A DNA stretch of 64,000 bases from Oenanthe sinensis (lineage: Eukaryota > Streptophyta > Magnoliopsida > Apiales > Apiaceae): the NCBI GenBank assembly GCA_028671895.1, contig CM053801.1, positions 12,871,375 through 12,935,374 on the forward strand, read 5' to 3'. The notes under the pieces were generated by a model. That model was given only the letters and a program-made list of their open reading frames with translations. It ran no database searches and had not been told where the DNA came from. Below are positions 35,500-48,250 of this stretch, piece by piece (the first letter of the stretch is position 1; each line of letters opens with the position of its first letter). Made by a program: the position numbers and the translations under genes.

Positions 35500-37151
35500 T
35501 TATGGTAGGCGGTTTCTTGGCATGGCAAGGAGATGATTTAGTCTTGGTACTGACAAACCGAAATTTTCATCCATAGGCAACTCATCAGGGGACATGTTCA
35601 AAGGTAGTTCCCAATCAAAGCTGTGTACCAACTGAGCTACCACTAATTTTATAGTTAGCAAGCCCCAGTGTTTACCTGGACAGCCTCTTCGGCCTGAACT
35701 AAATGGTAGAAGTTGAAAACTTCGTCCCAAAAGATCGATGTTACTACCTTTAAATCTCTCCGGAACAAATTCTTCAACATTTTTGGACCAAAATTTTGGA
35801 TCTCGTCCTAGTGCCCAACTGTTGATAATAATGCGTGATTTCTTTTGTATGTGATATCCATCTATCACAATGTCCTCCATCGACTCATGAGGAGGTATTA
35901 TCGATGTCACCGGATGTAACCTCATGCTTTCCTTGACTACCATATCTAGGTATTCTAGTTTTGACAGCTGTGACTCTTCCACAAAATCACAATCCTTTGT
36001 AATATCTTTGATTTCTTCTTGCAGTAGTTTCATCACCCTTGGATGTAGGATGAGTTCTGACATGGTCCATTCAATTGCAGTTGGGGAAGCATCTATTGCT
36101 CCGAAAATCAAGTCCAACACGATTGCTTTAATATCTGATCGATTGATGTTGCAAGCTAAATGCTCATGAGGACCAGCAGGATTCTTTTTTAAAGCTAGAA
36201 TGGCATCAACAAAATCCCTATCATTCTTCTTATAGCCATTAGCTGCATCTTTCTCATGATCATCAATTATAGTTTCCAATATTTTGTCTACTGCTTCGCT
36301 GGTAACTCGGAACCGCCTGGTCAATCCCTGATGACACAGAAAAAAAGAACTTATCGATTGATAAAATAATACTTGCAACTATTAAATTAAACAATATTAC
36401 AATAACATATACTTGCATATAAATGTAACTGTTAAAATTGGCATTATTAGATTAGTACGTTCAGATTTAGTGACCCTAAAAATGGGATATAATCCGCAAC
36501 ATTGAAGGCTCCCAAGTCCTCTGCCATTTCATGTACTATCGCACTCAAGTCAAACCTCTCATCTCTGCTCCTCCCAAACAACATTCTACATGTCATGTCC
36601 TCAATCAGATGGACAACCTTCTCACTGATATCGACCACCTCACGTGCAGCAGCAGCCTTTTTAAGGGACTCAACGAACAATCTCATATCCTCCCTTCTCA
36701 TTCCCGCCATGGATTTGACCTTCTCAGCATTGAGAAGCTCCACTGTGCAAAATTTTTTCGCGCTGCGCCAGTAAGCGCCATACTTAGTAAATCCTATGCC
36801 TTTGCTTCCATACAACAAGTAATCTGATGCCTGAGCTGTGGGTCGGTCAGCAAAAATGGCGTCGTGAGTCTTGAAAAAGAGCTCAGCAGCAGCAGGGGAC
36901 GAAACGATAACTGTTGGTACCAAACCAAGGCGAATTGACATTATGGGACCATATTTTTGTGACAGTTTGTAGAGAGTGCGGTGTGGGAGTTTTCCTAACA
37001 TGTGGAGGTGACCGATAATCGGTAAACCAGGGGGACCTGGTGGTGGTTTGTGGTGCGGGGTCTTAGAAAACAGGGCTTGGTATAGGTGCATGAACTGCCA
37101 TAAGGCTCCAACAAGTACCAAAAAAATACCAACACATTCGATAGGCGACAT
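35500..37151 (-). CDS. CYP736A-like cytochrome P450, intact, copy 1
   Basis: Two exons, 37151-36459 and 36327-35500, phase-0 intron, 506 aa, the normal size for a microsomal plant P450. N-terminal membrane anchor (residues 8-28), proline hinge PPPGPPGLPIIG (36-47), ExxR E364-R367, PERF 420-423 and heme loop [10 protein letters not shown] with Cys447. Two usually conserved sites differ: the C-helix WxxxR is WRSAK (128-132), and the I helix reads GAIDAS (307-312) with Ala where the catalytic Thr is expected. P450s of this clan hydroxylate specialised metabolites at the ER with a reductase partner; the substrate here is unknown. A TATA box lies at 37209-37218. The copy-2 protein differs at residues 308 and 475 only. 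Confidence 0.92.
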
Positions 37152-37206
37152 TTTTAACAGTAGAAAACTAAGAGTGTTTGCTTAACTAGAATGGTATTCA
37201 CTATAC

Positions 37207-37220
37207 CCATATATATAGTT
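37207..37220 (-). promoter_or_regulatory. TATA box of intact P450, copy 1
   Basis: ATATATATAG about 60 bp upstream of the start codon on the - strand. The same sequence precedes the copy-2 gene at about 56075-56086. Confidence 0.55.
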
Positions 37221-37498
37221 TTGAGTGTATCAACTCTTAGATCTGATTCGATTTGATATACTTTTTCATTTTCCTTACGTCATTGTTATTTGAGAAATGC
37301 TCCGTATCCCAAAAACTGTCCTAATTTAAGCCATATCCTGATTTGAGAAATTTTATCTAAACAGTTGAGTTGAAATAATGGCAGGGGAATTTTTTTTCTT
37401 TTTGAAATTATTAATGGCAGAGACGTTACGATGTTAATAATTGAGATTCAAATTAATTTAACATTATGATAAGTAAAGACATCATTAGTATTAAATAG

Positions 37499-37741
37499 TT
37501 GCTAAGCTGGATTAAGAAGAAAAGATGGCAGATTGTTCTTGTGGAAACTGATTGCTTGGTTGCTCTTCAAGCACTGCAAAGTTCGATTCAAATGCCATTT
37601 CTCCTCCACATTAATATTTTTACGTATATTATCCACGATTTATTTTATAATAATGTAATTGATAGCTGGTTTGGAGTTATCAGCAATCACATCTTAAATT
37701 ATGTAATCTTTCTTGACAATAATGTAGCCCAATTCCAATAG
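37499..37741 (+). pseudogene. Possible RNase H-like (RVT_3) retroelement relic, copy 1
   Basis: IVLVETDCLVALQALQSS resembles the start of the RNase H-like domain common in plant LINE and reverse-transcriptase-like proteins. The rest is degraded. Copy 2 (56364-56606) carries a frame change. This is a weak call. Confidence 0.35.
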
Positions 37742-39599
37742 GTTATCCAAGAGAAACTCCAAGTGCACGGGCTCGGGCAAAGAGGAAACGAATGAGTGCA
37801 AAATAAAAGTCTTTGATCAATAATTAGGCAAAAGTTTTAAGGTGACTAATTCTTATAAAAATAGAAATTTTAAAATAGGATATATTAAAATATGAATTTA
37901 ATGTATTTGTATATAGTAAATATATGTTTTTCACTTATTAAAAGTGATTTGCCCATGTACCATTTTTTTCATTTTATTTCCTTTTAACTTCACTTTTTTT
38001 ATTTGGTTTACCAATTTTTACGTTTCCTTTAACTTCAACACCAACACTTTTTTCTTTTTTCTTCACAGTTGGAAAGCCCAATTATTTTTTTTGATTAAGC
38101 TCTTGTTTTCATTCAATAAACTCACAATTTTTTTAAGTTTTGCTTAGTCTTTCCTTATGAAAGTTTGGTTATTTTGGTGCTTTTCCATGTTCGGAACATG
38201 ATTTTCATGATTTTGATTTTATAATAAAGGTTTTTTTGAGATCACATTTGCGGTCGATTGCTCAAAACAGTTGGGTCACAACAAGTACATATATTCATAG
38301 TATCTTCAAAAAATTGTTTAGTTCAACGATATATTTAAACATTTATTCAATTTTGATTGTATTCGTAAATGTCATATGACTTTTCGTTCTTCAATTGATT
38401 CCTCTTTAAAAAAAACACCAACACTATGTCTTCTTGTTTTTATTTATTAATGGCGAAGATGATAATGGTGGAGTACTTTTCACGGAATTCTAACATTTGA
38501 GCATTATTTTGAAAATCAGTGATTAATCACGATTAATTACTGATTAATCCTTGTTCGGTAGCTTACCGAATTAATTAAATTCTCGATTATCCAACTAATC
38601 ATTCCAATTAATACATGTTTCGTGCCTTGACCGACTAAATCCGATTTCTATTTTTTACGACACTACATTTGAGTACTATAACGTGATTCTGATTCCTATA
38701 TATAATTTTTGTTTGTTCATCATTACCGTTTCTTTAAATTTATAAATTTATCATTAAATCCAATTTTATTCATATACAGTCTAAAGAAGAAAGAATAATT
38801 CAAATTTAAAATAAATAGTATAAAACCCGAACACTGTATTTCAAATAAAAAAAATTAAAAGAAAGAGACATACTTATATATCTTTCTTATCTTGTTCTCG
38901 ACTCAAATCCTTTTTTAAAATTGTTTTCCTCTATTGGATTTGAACTGATGACTCTTGCCGTATGAAAGCGATACTATGACCTTAATTTGTTTCCCCGTAG
39001 AAATTTAAGTCTTATTTTAATCAAATTCCTAAAATTTTTTGTCTTAACCGCCGGCTGCTTGTTTTGTTTTACTCGTCGGCTAATAAGCTATTACGATGGT
39101 AACGGATTGGGTTCGGCGGGTTTTGTGAAATACAAATTTAAATTCAAATATTTTTAAATTTTAAAATTAAATTCAAATCTTAATCCAAAAATCAATGTTC
39201 AAATCCAAATTTATCGGATTTCATATCGGATCAGGTTTTTTCTGATATCCAAAAATTAAAAAATAATTTAATTAATTTAACTATCAATAGCACACATAAA
39301 AAATTTGTTCAAAATTCATTCTATTTATACAATAATTTATATTCATCTTTCACCGATTAATACCTTAATATAAAATATAATAAAAATTTAACTAAAAATT
39401 TATTTATCACTTTCTTAATCTTTTTTGTTTAAATCAAATCACAATCGTTACATATTTTGAATATTTAAATTATACACACACACACACAAATAGATAAATA
39501 TTAAAATAATTTTATCTTGAATAAATCTTAAAAGAAATATTAAAGAAAATATAATAAGATTCTTTTTAAAAAATAGTAAGTAAGTTAATTATATATGTA

Positions 39600-39661
<62 letters not shown>

Positions 39662-39662
39662 T
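37742..39662. other. AT-rich non-coding DNA, copy 1
   Basis: No gene is seen. It ends in a TA run and GT run (39600-39660). Confidence 0.5.
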
Positions 39663-40474
39663 AGGGAGCTACTCTAATGAGAACCATCTTATAATGAGAA
39701 CTAAGAACTCAGCACAGAATCACCAAATTTGAATACGAATCACTAAAATTTAAACATACATATTATATTTATATACAATATTGCATCACCTCCCGCACCC
39801 ACCATCGCCATAACACACTACATCAGTCCATCACACTGTTGTCACCACACCATCAACACCACTAACACAATGTTATCACCAATTCCATCATAACACACCA
39901 CACTACACTACCACCACCACATCATTTAAATAATTACTAAATTGAAATTTAAAAAGCATACAAATTAAATTATCACATCACTACAAGGATTAGTGGATCA
40001 TCATCCGTAGAATCACTGAATTCAAAATCAAATTATGAAAAAATAAACTCGAATCACCAAATTTCATATGCGAATCACCAAATTTTCTGAAATATTTTTC
40101 TCAATATTTTTTAAATCTACCACTGATTCTAATGATTTTAATAGCAGATCGGCTTCATCAGAGCTTTAATACAAGTATGTTAAGCGTCCAAAAAGGAAGA
40201 ATGAAATGAATAGATGTTGTATGTATGTATAGCAGTAAAGAACAATGGTGATCGGATTTGTGAATATTGTTGATGCTGATTGATTGAAGGTAGTATGAAG
40301 AAGATAAGAGAGATGGAGGTGAACGGTGGTGAAGCAAGTAGTCGGTAGTAAAGAGAAAGAATTAAAAAATAATATTTTAATTGAGTGGCTAAGATTCAAT
40401 TTGATTTAAAAAGTTTAAGGGTTGAGATTAGATCTAAGTTCTAATTATAAGAGTGGTTCTCATTTGAGCACCTG

Positions 40475-40477
<3 letters not shown>
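39663..40477. mobile_element. 815-bp terminal-inverted-repeat element, only in copy 1
   Basis: The left end starts AGGGAGCTACTCTAATGAGA. The right end on the opposite strand starts AGGCAGGTGCTCAAATGAGA. The inverted match extends about 40 bp with some mismatches. It lies within a TA microsatellite, so the target duplication cannot be read. Copy 2 has an uninterrupted TA run at this point (58497-58551). No transposase; superfamily unclear (Mutator-like MITE or similar). Confidence 0.75.
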
Positions 40478-40529
<52 letters not shown>

Positions 40530-41403
40530 CATTCTAGTGAGATCTTTTTATATATAATTCCATAGAGAACCACCTTATATACACACAAATTGCATATATT
40601 CTTCTCATTATTCATTAAATATAAGTATAAATAACTCTAAAATGAATTTACATATAAAAACACATTAAAATCGCCTATAATAATGAACAATTAGTTAAAC
40701 GATTCCAAAGTAGAATCATATTACTCGGAATAGAATTCTACAATAGAATCAAATTAAAACTTAATTTTTTCTCTAAATTTTTAAGTATTAAATTATTTAT
40801 GAAGTTTATGTATGGTTTGTATTTTACATCATAATCAAAATTTATATGCTACAAACCATAAATATAATTAATTTTAAAGTTATTTATGAAATTTTATATT
40901 AGAATCAGCATACTCTCTACGGAACTCTATATAAGTTGTCCCCCTCTTTAGAGTAATGGCGCGCACACACACATATATATATCGGATTTTTTTCGGGTTC
41001 AGGTTTGCATCTCGGATATCGGATCGGGTTTCAGATCAGTATACCTCAAATCCAAATTCAAATACAAAAATTTTCGGTTTTAAAAATTAAATCCAAATCC
41101 AAAAAACTTGAATTCGGTAAATCCAAAATTTCAAATTTCGGATCGAATATCTATCGGATCGATTTTTTTTTTACCATCCATATTCGCTACTAACATCATA
41201 CGAATACTGATATATAAGTATGCATGTTTTTTAGAATAAATCTGCGCCATAAAATCAGACTTTTAGGTCTTCCTTTTTATCAACCACTGCATCTGTCATA
41301 GTCAGTTTTTCTTAAAAAATATATTTGCGAAAATACTATATCAAATACATGTGTCTTTTAGTATTGGATAAAACATATCAAGTATATGCATCAGTTACTC
41401 TCC
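40478..41403. other. AT-rich non-coding DNA with TA run
   Basis: A TA run at 40478-40527, then no gene. A GGATATCGGATCGGGTTTC-type low-complexity stretch lies at 40980-41170. Confidence 0.5.
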
Positions 41404-42856
41404 ACTGGGTAGAGCAAACCTCGGTTCGGCTCAGTTTTTAGATAAAACTGGAACTGAAACCTAATACCCTCATTTTTTAAAATCGATAACTGAAACTGTA
41501 ATCGAAGTTTGTTTTGAAGTGGCCTATAATTTACTGAGTACTCGGTATAACTCACACATTCGTGTACAAACCAGTGCAGACGAAGTAACACGAATATCTC
41601 CGATAGTCAGTCTATTTTTATGAGCCGGCCGGAGCGAGAAGTTTGGAACTACAACAGCTACAAACATGTTACAAAGTAACTTGAGCTTGCCTTCTTTGTT
41701 TTCGATGAAAAACAAATAAAATATAGATCTCACACTTTTTGACATCCACTTTTGGAGTTCCGGGCAATAAATTAATGAAGTCAAGAAGTCACAGTCCGAG
41801 TTCACGTGAGAAACTCACACCAATAATTGGAAAACTCTACGCCTCGGGCTAGAGTATGTGGATGGTTGGAGGGCTACTTAACACCAATTAGAACTCTAAG
41901 AATAAGAAAAGTCTAATTCCTTGGATGAGCTCTCGGCCCATAGATTTAGAATCCACTGGGAAGGAAAGAGAGAACGCCGATTCCAACTACCATCCATGTA
42001 CGATGCATATTGGATCTGATCAACTGGGACTATACCGTTTTCCAGACAAGAGGGGTGGCTGCGAAATAGGCATTGGACAAGGTCCATGGAAATAAAGATA
42101 TCATGTTTTTCCCAAGATAACTGGAAGTTCCAACCAATAAGTAATTCGTTAGATGGCAGGGGACCTTGAATCAGATTGCGAGATGCAATCAATATGCTTT
42201 ATATCCCTAAAGAAGTATCGGTTTCGGTTTAAAAAATCTTAGTTTGGTTTCGATTTTAAAATCAATTAAATAAAATAAATTTATATATTAAATTTAGATA
42301 TTGTAATAAATGTTTTTGAAAATACCTGCTTGAACTTAATTTGCCACGAATTAAAGTTTTAATTTACTAAACTAGAAGAACAGGAATTAAGGTTACTGCT
42401 TCAGAGTCATGGTCTAAACGATTTACAGAACACCGTGTTGGAAAAAAATACAGAAACAGGTAAACCATGCAGAACAATAAAAATAATTGGCAGAACAAAT
42501 TGGAAATATGCACTACGCTGGCATAATCTCTATTCTCCAGTCCTAACCAAACTATAAGGAATTGAACGGTATACTTCAACAAATAATCGAAAGAATTAAA
42601 GAATATAGTATAATGGCACTACACATCACCTCTGGTCATCCATATAAATTATATAAAATTTATTTATTTATTTTAATAATCGGTTGAGTTTGGTTTTTTC
42701 GAGATCATTTTGAACCTGAAACCAAAATCGATTAATTAGTTCAGATTTTAATTTTTCGGTTTCAATTTCGGATCAATTTTATTCGAATCGGTTTTTTCTG
42801 ATTTTTTTTGGTTTTGTGTTCGGTTTCAGTTTTGTTCAGGTTTATTTGCTCTGCCC
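41404..42856. mobile_element. Possible hAT-like non-autonomous element, copy 1
   Basis: Inverted ends GGGTAGAGCAAA (41407) and, on the opposite strand, GGGCAGAGCAAA (ending 42856). Flanks TACTCTCC and TACTCTCG agree at 7 of 8 bases, consistent with an 8-bp hAT duplication. The interior is AT-rich with GGTTTCGGTTT stretches. A 98-codon open stretch at 41896-42192 (-) is not recognised. Copy 2 is at about 59440-60888. Confidence 0.4.
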
Positions 42857-45307
42857 TACTCTCGAGTTCTCACTCAGTCGATCAATTCTTGATCTCCTTG
42901 ATCCACTCATCTGATATACAAGCCGTAAAGATAGTGAATTGTAATCTATCTCCTTGTAATCTAAAAACTAAGTAATTAGGGCGAAGACTCGCTTAAATTA
43001 TATATCATTCAAATATTCTTTTTCAGTTGGTAACCCATTTTTAAATGCAAGCACATATTTTGAACAATAATTAACTCTAACTTTCTAATGTCCCAAATCA
43101 ATATTTGAGAAAATTTGAAATATAAGAACGAGTAAATTGTAGAATTATGACCCAACTTAATCCCGCATAGCATTTTAGTAACTCGAATTTTAAATTTAAA
43201 ATATGATTGCAATATATTACTTTTATTCTTCAAAAGAAGTGGCAAATCGTAAAAAAAAACCCTCAGAAAAAAGGCAATTAATCACCTTTTTGAAAAATAA
43301 AAATAATGTATTGTCACCATATTACAAATTTGAAACTCCAGCCACTAAAATGTATACAAGATAAAGTTCGACCACAACACAATAATTTATAAGAAATCAA
43401 TATATGAAAAAGTTTGGAACATAAGGAATCAAACTCGGGGATCTTGCCTGATTCGAGGATTCAATCGATTTATAAATTCAAACAGATTCGGTTAAATTTA
43501 ATGTATTCAATATGCTAAATTTTATAATTTCAAAATTTATACTAAATTTGAAATTTTAGAAATTTGAAAAATTAACCAAATTTATTTTTAATCATAAATT
43601 TCCGGAAATATTTGAAATAAATTCAACTGCTCATGGTTGAAATTAATTTTAAATTCAACTAGACCCTTGCAGTTGATTTTATAATAGATTCACCCAATTC
43701 CTATTTAGCTAAATTCAACCGAATTGACATGGCTAAACTTTAGTCGTTTTTGTTATAGTTGGAACAAGCGAAAATTGTCATCTCTATATAGGATTGGATA
43801 CACTAACGGGTGTATTCAATCCTGATTCTATATTATTTTTTTGGATTTTAAAAATTTGGAGTATTCAATTAGAATTTTAAACCGTACTTTAAAATCTGGG
43901 AGTATTCAATCAGAATTTTAAACCGTACTTTAAAATTTAGGGGTATTCAATGAGGACTTTAAACAATACTTTAAAATATGAGGGTATTCAATCTGGATTA
44001 TTATTAATCTATTAAAATCTTGTTATAACCCAAAACCCCGGCCTGACAGGGTGTCACAACAAATCTCATCGCAATCTCAGAATGGATAAGTGTAAAACTT
44101 ACCTGATCGCTCTCAGAATAGATAAGTGTAAAACTTACCTGATCGCAAAGGCGCACTGCAAGCAATCAACACAAAAATCACTTTTGTAGAGGAACGACGT
44201 TGTGCCAAGCGTAACCCGGGATCCACACACCACGTGTCTAAATATAATATTACACATCTCAAAATAATATTATTGCATGCAATAAACCTCTTTCTATCTA
44301 AAACAACTAAACTAGTTCGACATCTGGACCAAGACCAAGAGGTTATCTACAAAGGGTTATACAACCCAGAATCAGCTCAGCATAATCCTCTTCCCCTTAT
44401 CAATTTCCCCTTATCAGCTGGATTAGGGGTCTCAATATTTTCACGTTTAACTGTGAACAAAGTCAAAAAAAGAAAATACACAAATATGAGCGAATGATTT
44501 CTCAGCAAGTACACACCATTAACACCACTAGGGTGATCAACAAATAACTAATTCTCATAAATAACAGAGGTAAAAAATAAATTTACCTCAGCTTCCAATC
44601 TCATTAAATAGGAATCACTAAAATAAAGAAAACAATAGAATATTTGGATGACATACATATTACCAATTAATCACAACTCATTTTCAAAGTATATAAGTGA
44701 TTCCACAAAGAAAAGATACTAAACAAGTATTTATAGAACTGGTCGGTTCACCTCGTGATACTCTAGAGTGCGATCAGCCACCCGTGATTCCCCATGATAC
44801 GATAACGTCCATGTCACAAGTATCACCCTCATTTGCTAGCATTTGGGACCCTCTCTCACAGACCCTAGGCAGCATCAGTCCCCAATAGATATATAAATAA
44901 TATATAAATATGTTTTGTCAGTCCACATAACTCTCCACTGAATGTATACACAGAGTCCGTGTTGATCAGTAATATAAACTCCTCCTCGATCTCAATATTA
45001 CTCCACAACGTACAGAATCATCACCATTGGATCAAAAATTATAGTTTGGGCTGATCTCACTTTCAGTGAGTCAGTTACTCCGATTATGCTATTGACCCGG
45101 ACAATGGATCAATAAAATTAAATGATTTTATTTGAGTTTGAAAAGAACAACCTCGAACTCCTCATGGAAAGAACTCTAGCTACCCCGAAAACTATGAGCG
45201 TATCTAATATTAAATAAAATATAACAAAAGGCATGGCTATCTCGAAATAATGAGAACATGTCCGTATATCAAAAAAATGCTTTTACAATGTAGCACATGA
45301 GCAGTTT
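42857..45307. other. Non-coding end of copy 1
   Basis: No gene is supported. It contains a 44-bp imperfect tandem repeat (43809-44005, GGTATTCAATC...TTTAAAACC type) and a 36-bp duplication (AGTGTAAAACTTACCTGATC) at 44085-44146 that is missing from copy 2. The stretch after 44030 (TATAACCCAAAACCCCGGCC) may be an LTR relic. Confidence 0.4.
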
Positions 45308-45510
45308 ATTTAAATACACATTTACATATTTATTTTTCTGAAAAATAAAGTAAGGTAAACAGGTCCATGGCTGAATTCGAGGCTACACCAGTAAGGGGCA
45401 TATACCACCTATAATTTGTAGCTTGAGGCCTTCGAGATTTAGGACCATATTTTTGGGATATTATGCAGTGGGGCTGTTTTAATTCCTATAACATGAGGTT
45501 GGGCTGTTTT
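45308..45510. repeat. Templated filler at the duplication junction
   Basis: 45314-45502 matches 32671-32859 within copy 1 with a few changes (for example GCTGAATTC for GCTAAATTC). It lies between the end of copy 1 and the start of copy 2. GGGCTGTTTTAATT occurs twice, at its middle and at its right edge. Confidence 0.85.
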
Positions 45511-46641
45511 AATTTATTCTTCAAGGAAAGTGGGCTTTTAATAATTGACCGCTCACCTCTCACCCACCCACCCACCAGATGCTGCTCTCAGGTGCTTAGT
45601 AGCTTGGTCCCTGAATTTTCATAATTCATATTTTTTCAGTGACAGTGTACTTGTAATAGTCCAAAACACGCCCACACCATACACGTGTTATGTAACTTAT
45701 GTAGTACTTAGTAGCTTCTTGTCATTGTCAGCCTTTAGTAATTCATGGAATGCCATGCAGTTTTTTGGATTTCTAGTGAGGTGTCCTCTTTTGTAATTCT
45801 CTCAGCCCTCGATGTCATGCATATTAACGGATTTCTGGTAAGGTGTCATCAGTCATCAGCAGGGTGAGATTAATCCTCGCCGCAGATTACCGGGATTCTA
45901 TTATTTGCACTTGCTTTCCGGAAACGTTCAGCTTCTCCTGATTTTTCTGACCTTCGAATTTGGAACCTTTAGTTCTATTTTATGCAAGTCTCTCATGACC
46001 AAAGCTCCAACAGATTTGCAATGGATATTCATCGATCTTATAAATTCTACAATTTGACATCAAATATTAATATTCTCGACAGAGATAACACATCAAATTT
46101 GTCCCGGATATGATTATTTAAATATGGAATTAGTAGTCGCATACTTATATTCATTTTCAACCCTTTATGCATTCCCATATAGTCATAACATGTCAAGAAT
46201 AATAAATTAATTGTTGTTTAGCTTATATTATTCAAATTAATTATGAGAATATATGTACGTGGAGTGGGAGAGAATTAAACTCCATAAATAATTTTGAGTA
46301 CTTAAATATAATGAGAGTTGTGATATCATATTGAGATAACAGTTTTTGTGAAATTAGAGACGTGTTAAGCATTTTATACTATTTTCGAATAGTTTTAGAT
46401 TGTGTAAAGGATCATTAATTCATATCATATTATAGATTTCAATAATGTGAATTTAATGGATTCCAAATAATATGAATTTAATTTATATTTCAAATTCTCA
46501 TATTTAAACACAAGTTTCTATATGAGAAATATAAATATAACAAGGAGGAGGGTTATATTTGAATGTTTATTAAGAACAACTTATATTTAAATATTTTAAA
46601 ATTTATATAAAATCTAATTTCAAATTCGAACATATATTTAA

Positions 46642-46866
46642 TCAAATTAAGAATTTCGAGTTTTCAAATCCGCGATTATGAAAATTGGCAATGACTTTAT
46701 CTATAAAAGGTCGAGCATACAAGCATTTTGACAATTGACGTCCATAACCTCGATGATCATGCTTGTCCCCAATTGAACCAATTAATACAATGATTGATTG
46801 AGCATGATATTTTTCTTGGTGCAACAACTTGGTACACATTTCAACTATTACTGCTATGAAAGACAA
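46642..46866 (-). other. Unrecognised short reading frame, copy 2
   Basis: Counterpart of 31881-32099. No domain recognised. Confidence 0.2.
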
Positions 46867-46983
46867 TGGAATATGGATTTATGCTGTTCAGCTTCAAGTA
46901 CAGGGTCATATCAGACTGCTTTGTGTTGATAATATATTATTGAATTTCTTAAATAGCATTTTTCTATGGCTCGAAAGATGATG

Positions 46984-47119
46984 GATGAATAATTTGAATT
47001 GATGTGATACTCTGGGGGTTGCGGTTCGAGGTCTTGGACAGGATGGTGCGGCAGAAATGGATGAACAGCCAGAAGGCTCCAACGAGTGCCAAAAGATTGG
47101 CAACATTGGTAGGAGTCAT
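46984..47119 (-). pseudogene. P450 N-terminal relic (signal anchor only), copy 2
   Basis: Counterpart of 32217-32352, ATG at 47119, with the same abrupt divergence after the anchor. Confidence 0.65.
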
Positions 47120-47561
47120 CTTTTATATGTTGAGAGTATGCTTGTCAATGAAACAGTCTAATTATATAACTAGATAGGAGATAGTTATATTTAAATTAGT
47201 ATCTCATATCTACCGATACCAGTTCCCTCCTATGTTTCTATGACTCATACCTAATTATGAGTTTCAAAATTCATAATTTTTTAACCAAATTCATTGTATA
47301 ATTTTGAATATATGACAAACCAAATCATCTAAATACAATGCAATTTGGTTAAGAATTTACAAAATTTCCTTCCGGTCAAATATCGGGGGTGTTCGGCTTT
47401 ATTTTTCTGAAAAAATGTGTTTATTTTCAGAAAAAAAATACACATTTACATATTTATTTTTCTGAAAAATAAAGTAAGGTAAACAGGTCCATGGCTAAAT
47501 TCGAGGCTACACCAGTAAGGGGCATATACCACCTATAATTTGCAGCTTGAGGCCTTGAGAT

Positions 47562-47866
47562 TTAGGACCATATTTTTGGGATATTATGCAGTGGGATTGT
47601 TTTGATTCCTATAACATGAGGTTGGGTCAACTGTTTTCCTAACATGTAAAGGTGACCCCATAAGGTAAAGCACCTAGGGGACCATGCGGTGCCTTGTGGT
47701 TGCAAGCCCCGGCCCCGGCCCCTGGTCCCGGAAAGGACCCCGGCCCCTGGTCCCGGAAAGGAAGGTGCTACAGAAATGGAGGAACAGCCAGAATGCTCCA
47801 AAGAGTGCCGTCCAAATGATTTGCACCATCGGTGGGAGGGAGACATTGTTACTTTTTGAGAGTATG
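47562..47866 (-). pseudogene. P450 exon-1 relic, copy 2
   Basis: Counterpart of 32795-33069. It has an extra tandem copy of CCCCGGCCCCTGGTCCCGG at 47708-47760, so the hinge region is longer and in another frame. Confidence 0.6.
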
Positions 47867-48250
47867 ATTGTCAATGAAGCAGTTAGTTGTAAAATTAATA
47901 CACAGGAAAACTGGAATGATCAATACTACTTAAAGAGTTAAGACTGTGAGATCTTATCCGATGCATGGGTCGCACAACCATCCACGTCTATAGTTAAAAC
48001 AAGCAAGAACAATCGGTGTTTAATATTATATTATGATCGATATTTGAAAATAGGAAATGTTAGCATCGATCTGACCTTTGATTACAAAATCGAGAGTAAA
48101 CAATTACATAAACCAAAGATAGTACATATATAACTAAAATTAAGAGTAAACAGTTACCAAAGAAGGGATCAATATAGCTATTTGGAGACGATTCTATCTT
48201 GTTGAGCAAACAATTCTCTCGATCTTTTGAGTCGGGTGTTCAGTTGGAAT

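Larger units (their letters stand above)
30748..45307. repeat. Tandem segmental duplication, copy 1
   Basis: From AATTTATTCTTCAAGG (30748) to GCAGTTT (45307), nearly identical to 45511-63253 apart from indels. It carries P450 relics (32217-32352, 32795-33069), a P450 pseudogene (33459-34283), a scrambled block (34540-35290) and an intact P450 (35500-37151). The 815-bp element at 39663-40477 is unique to this copy. Confidence 0.93.

Noticed and set aside
36502..36827. Open stretches antisense to P450 exon 1
   Set aside because: Mirror frames of a strongly coding exon on the - strand.
41896..42192. 98-codon open stretch (-), also in copy 2 with the reverse strand open
   Set aside because: No recognised domain; it lies inside a probable non-autonomous element, and conservation is explained by duplication.
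44030..45300. Possible Ty3-type LTR (TATAACCCAAAACCCCGGCC)
   Set aside because: No second LTR, primer site or coding region was found, so it is only mentioned as a possible relic.
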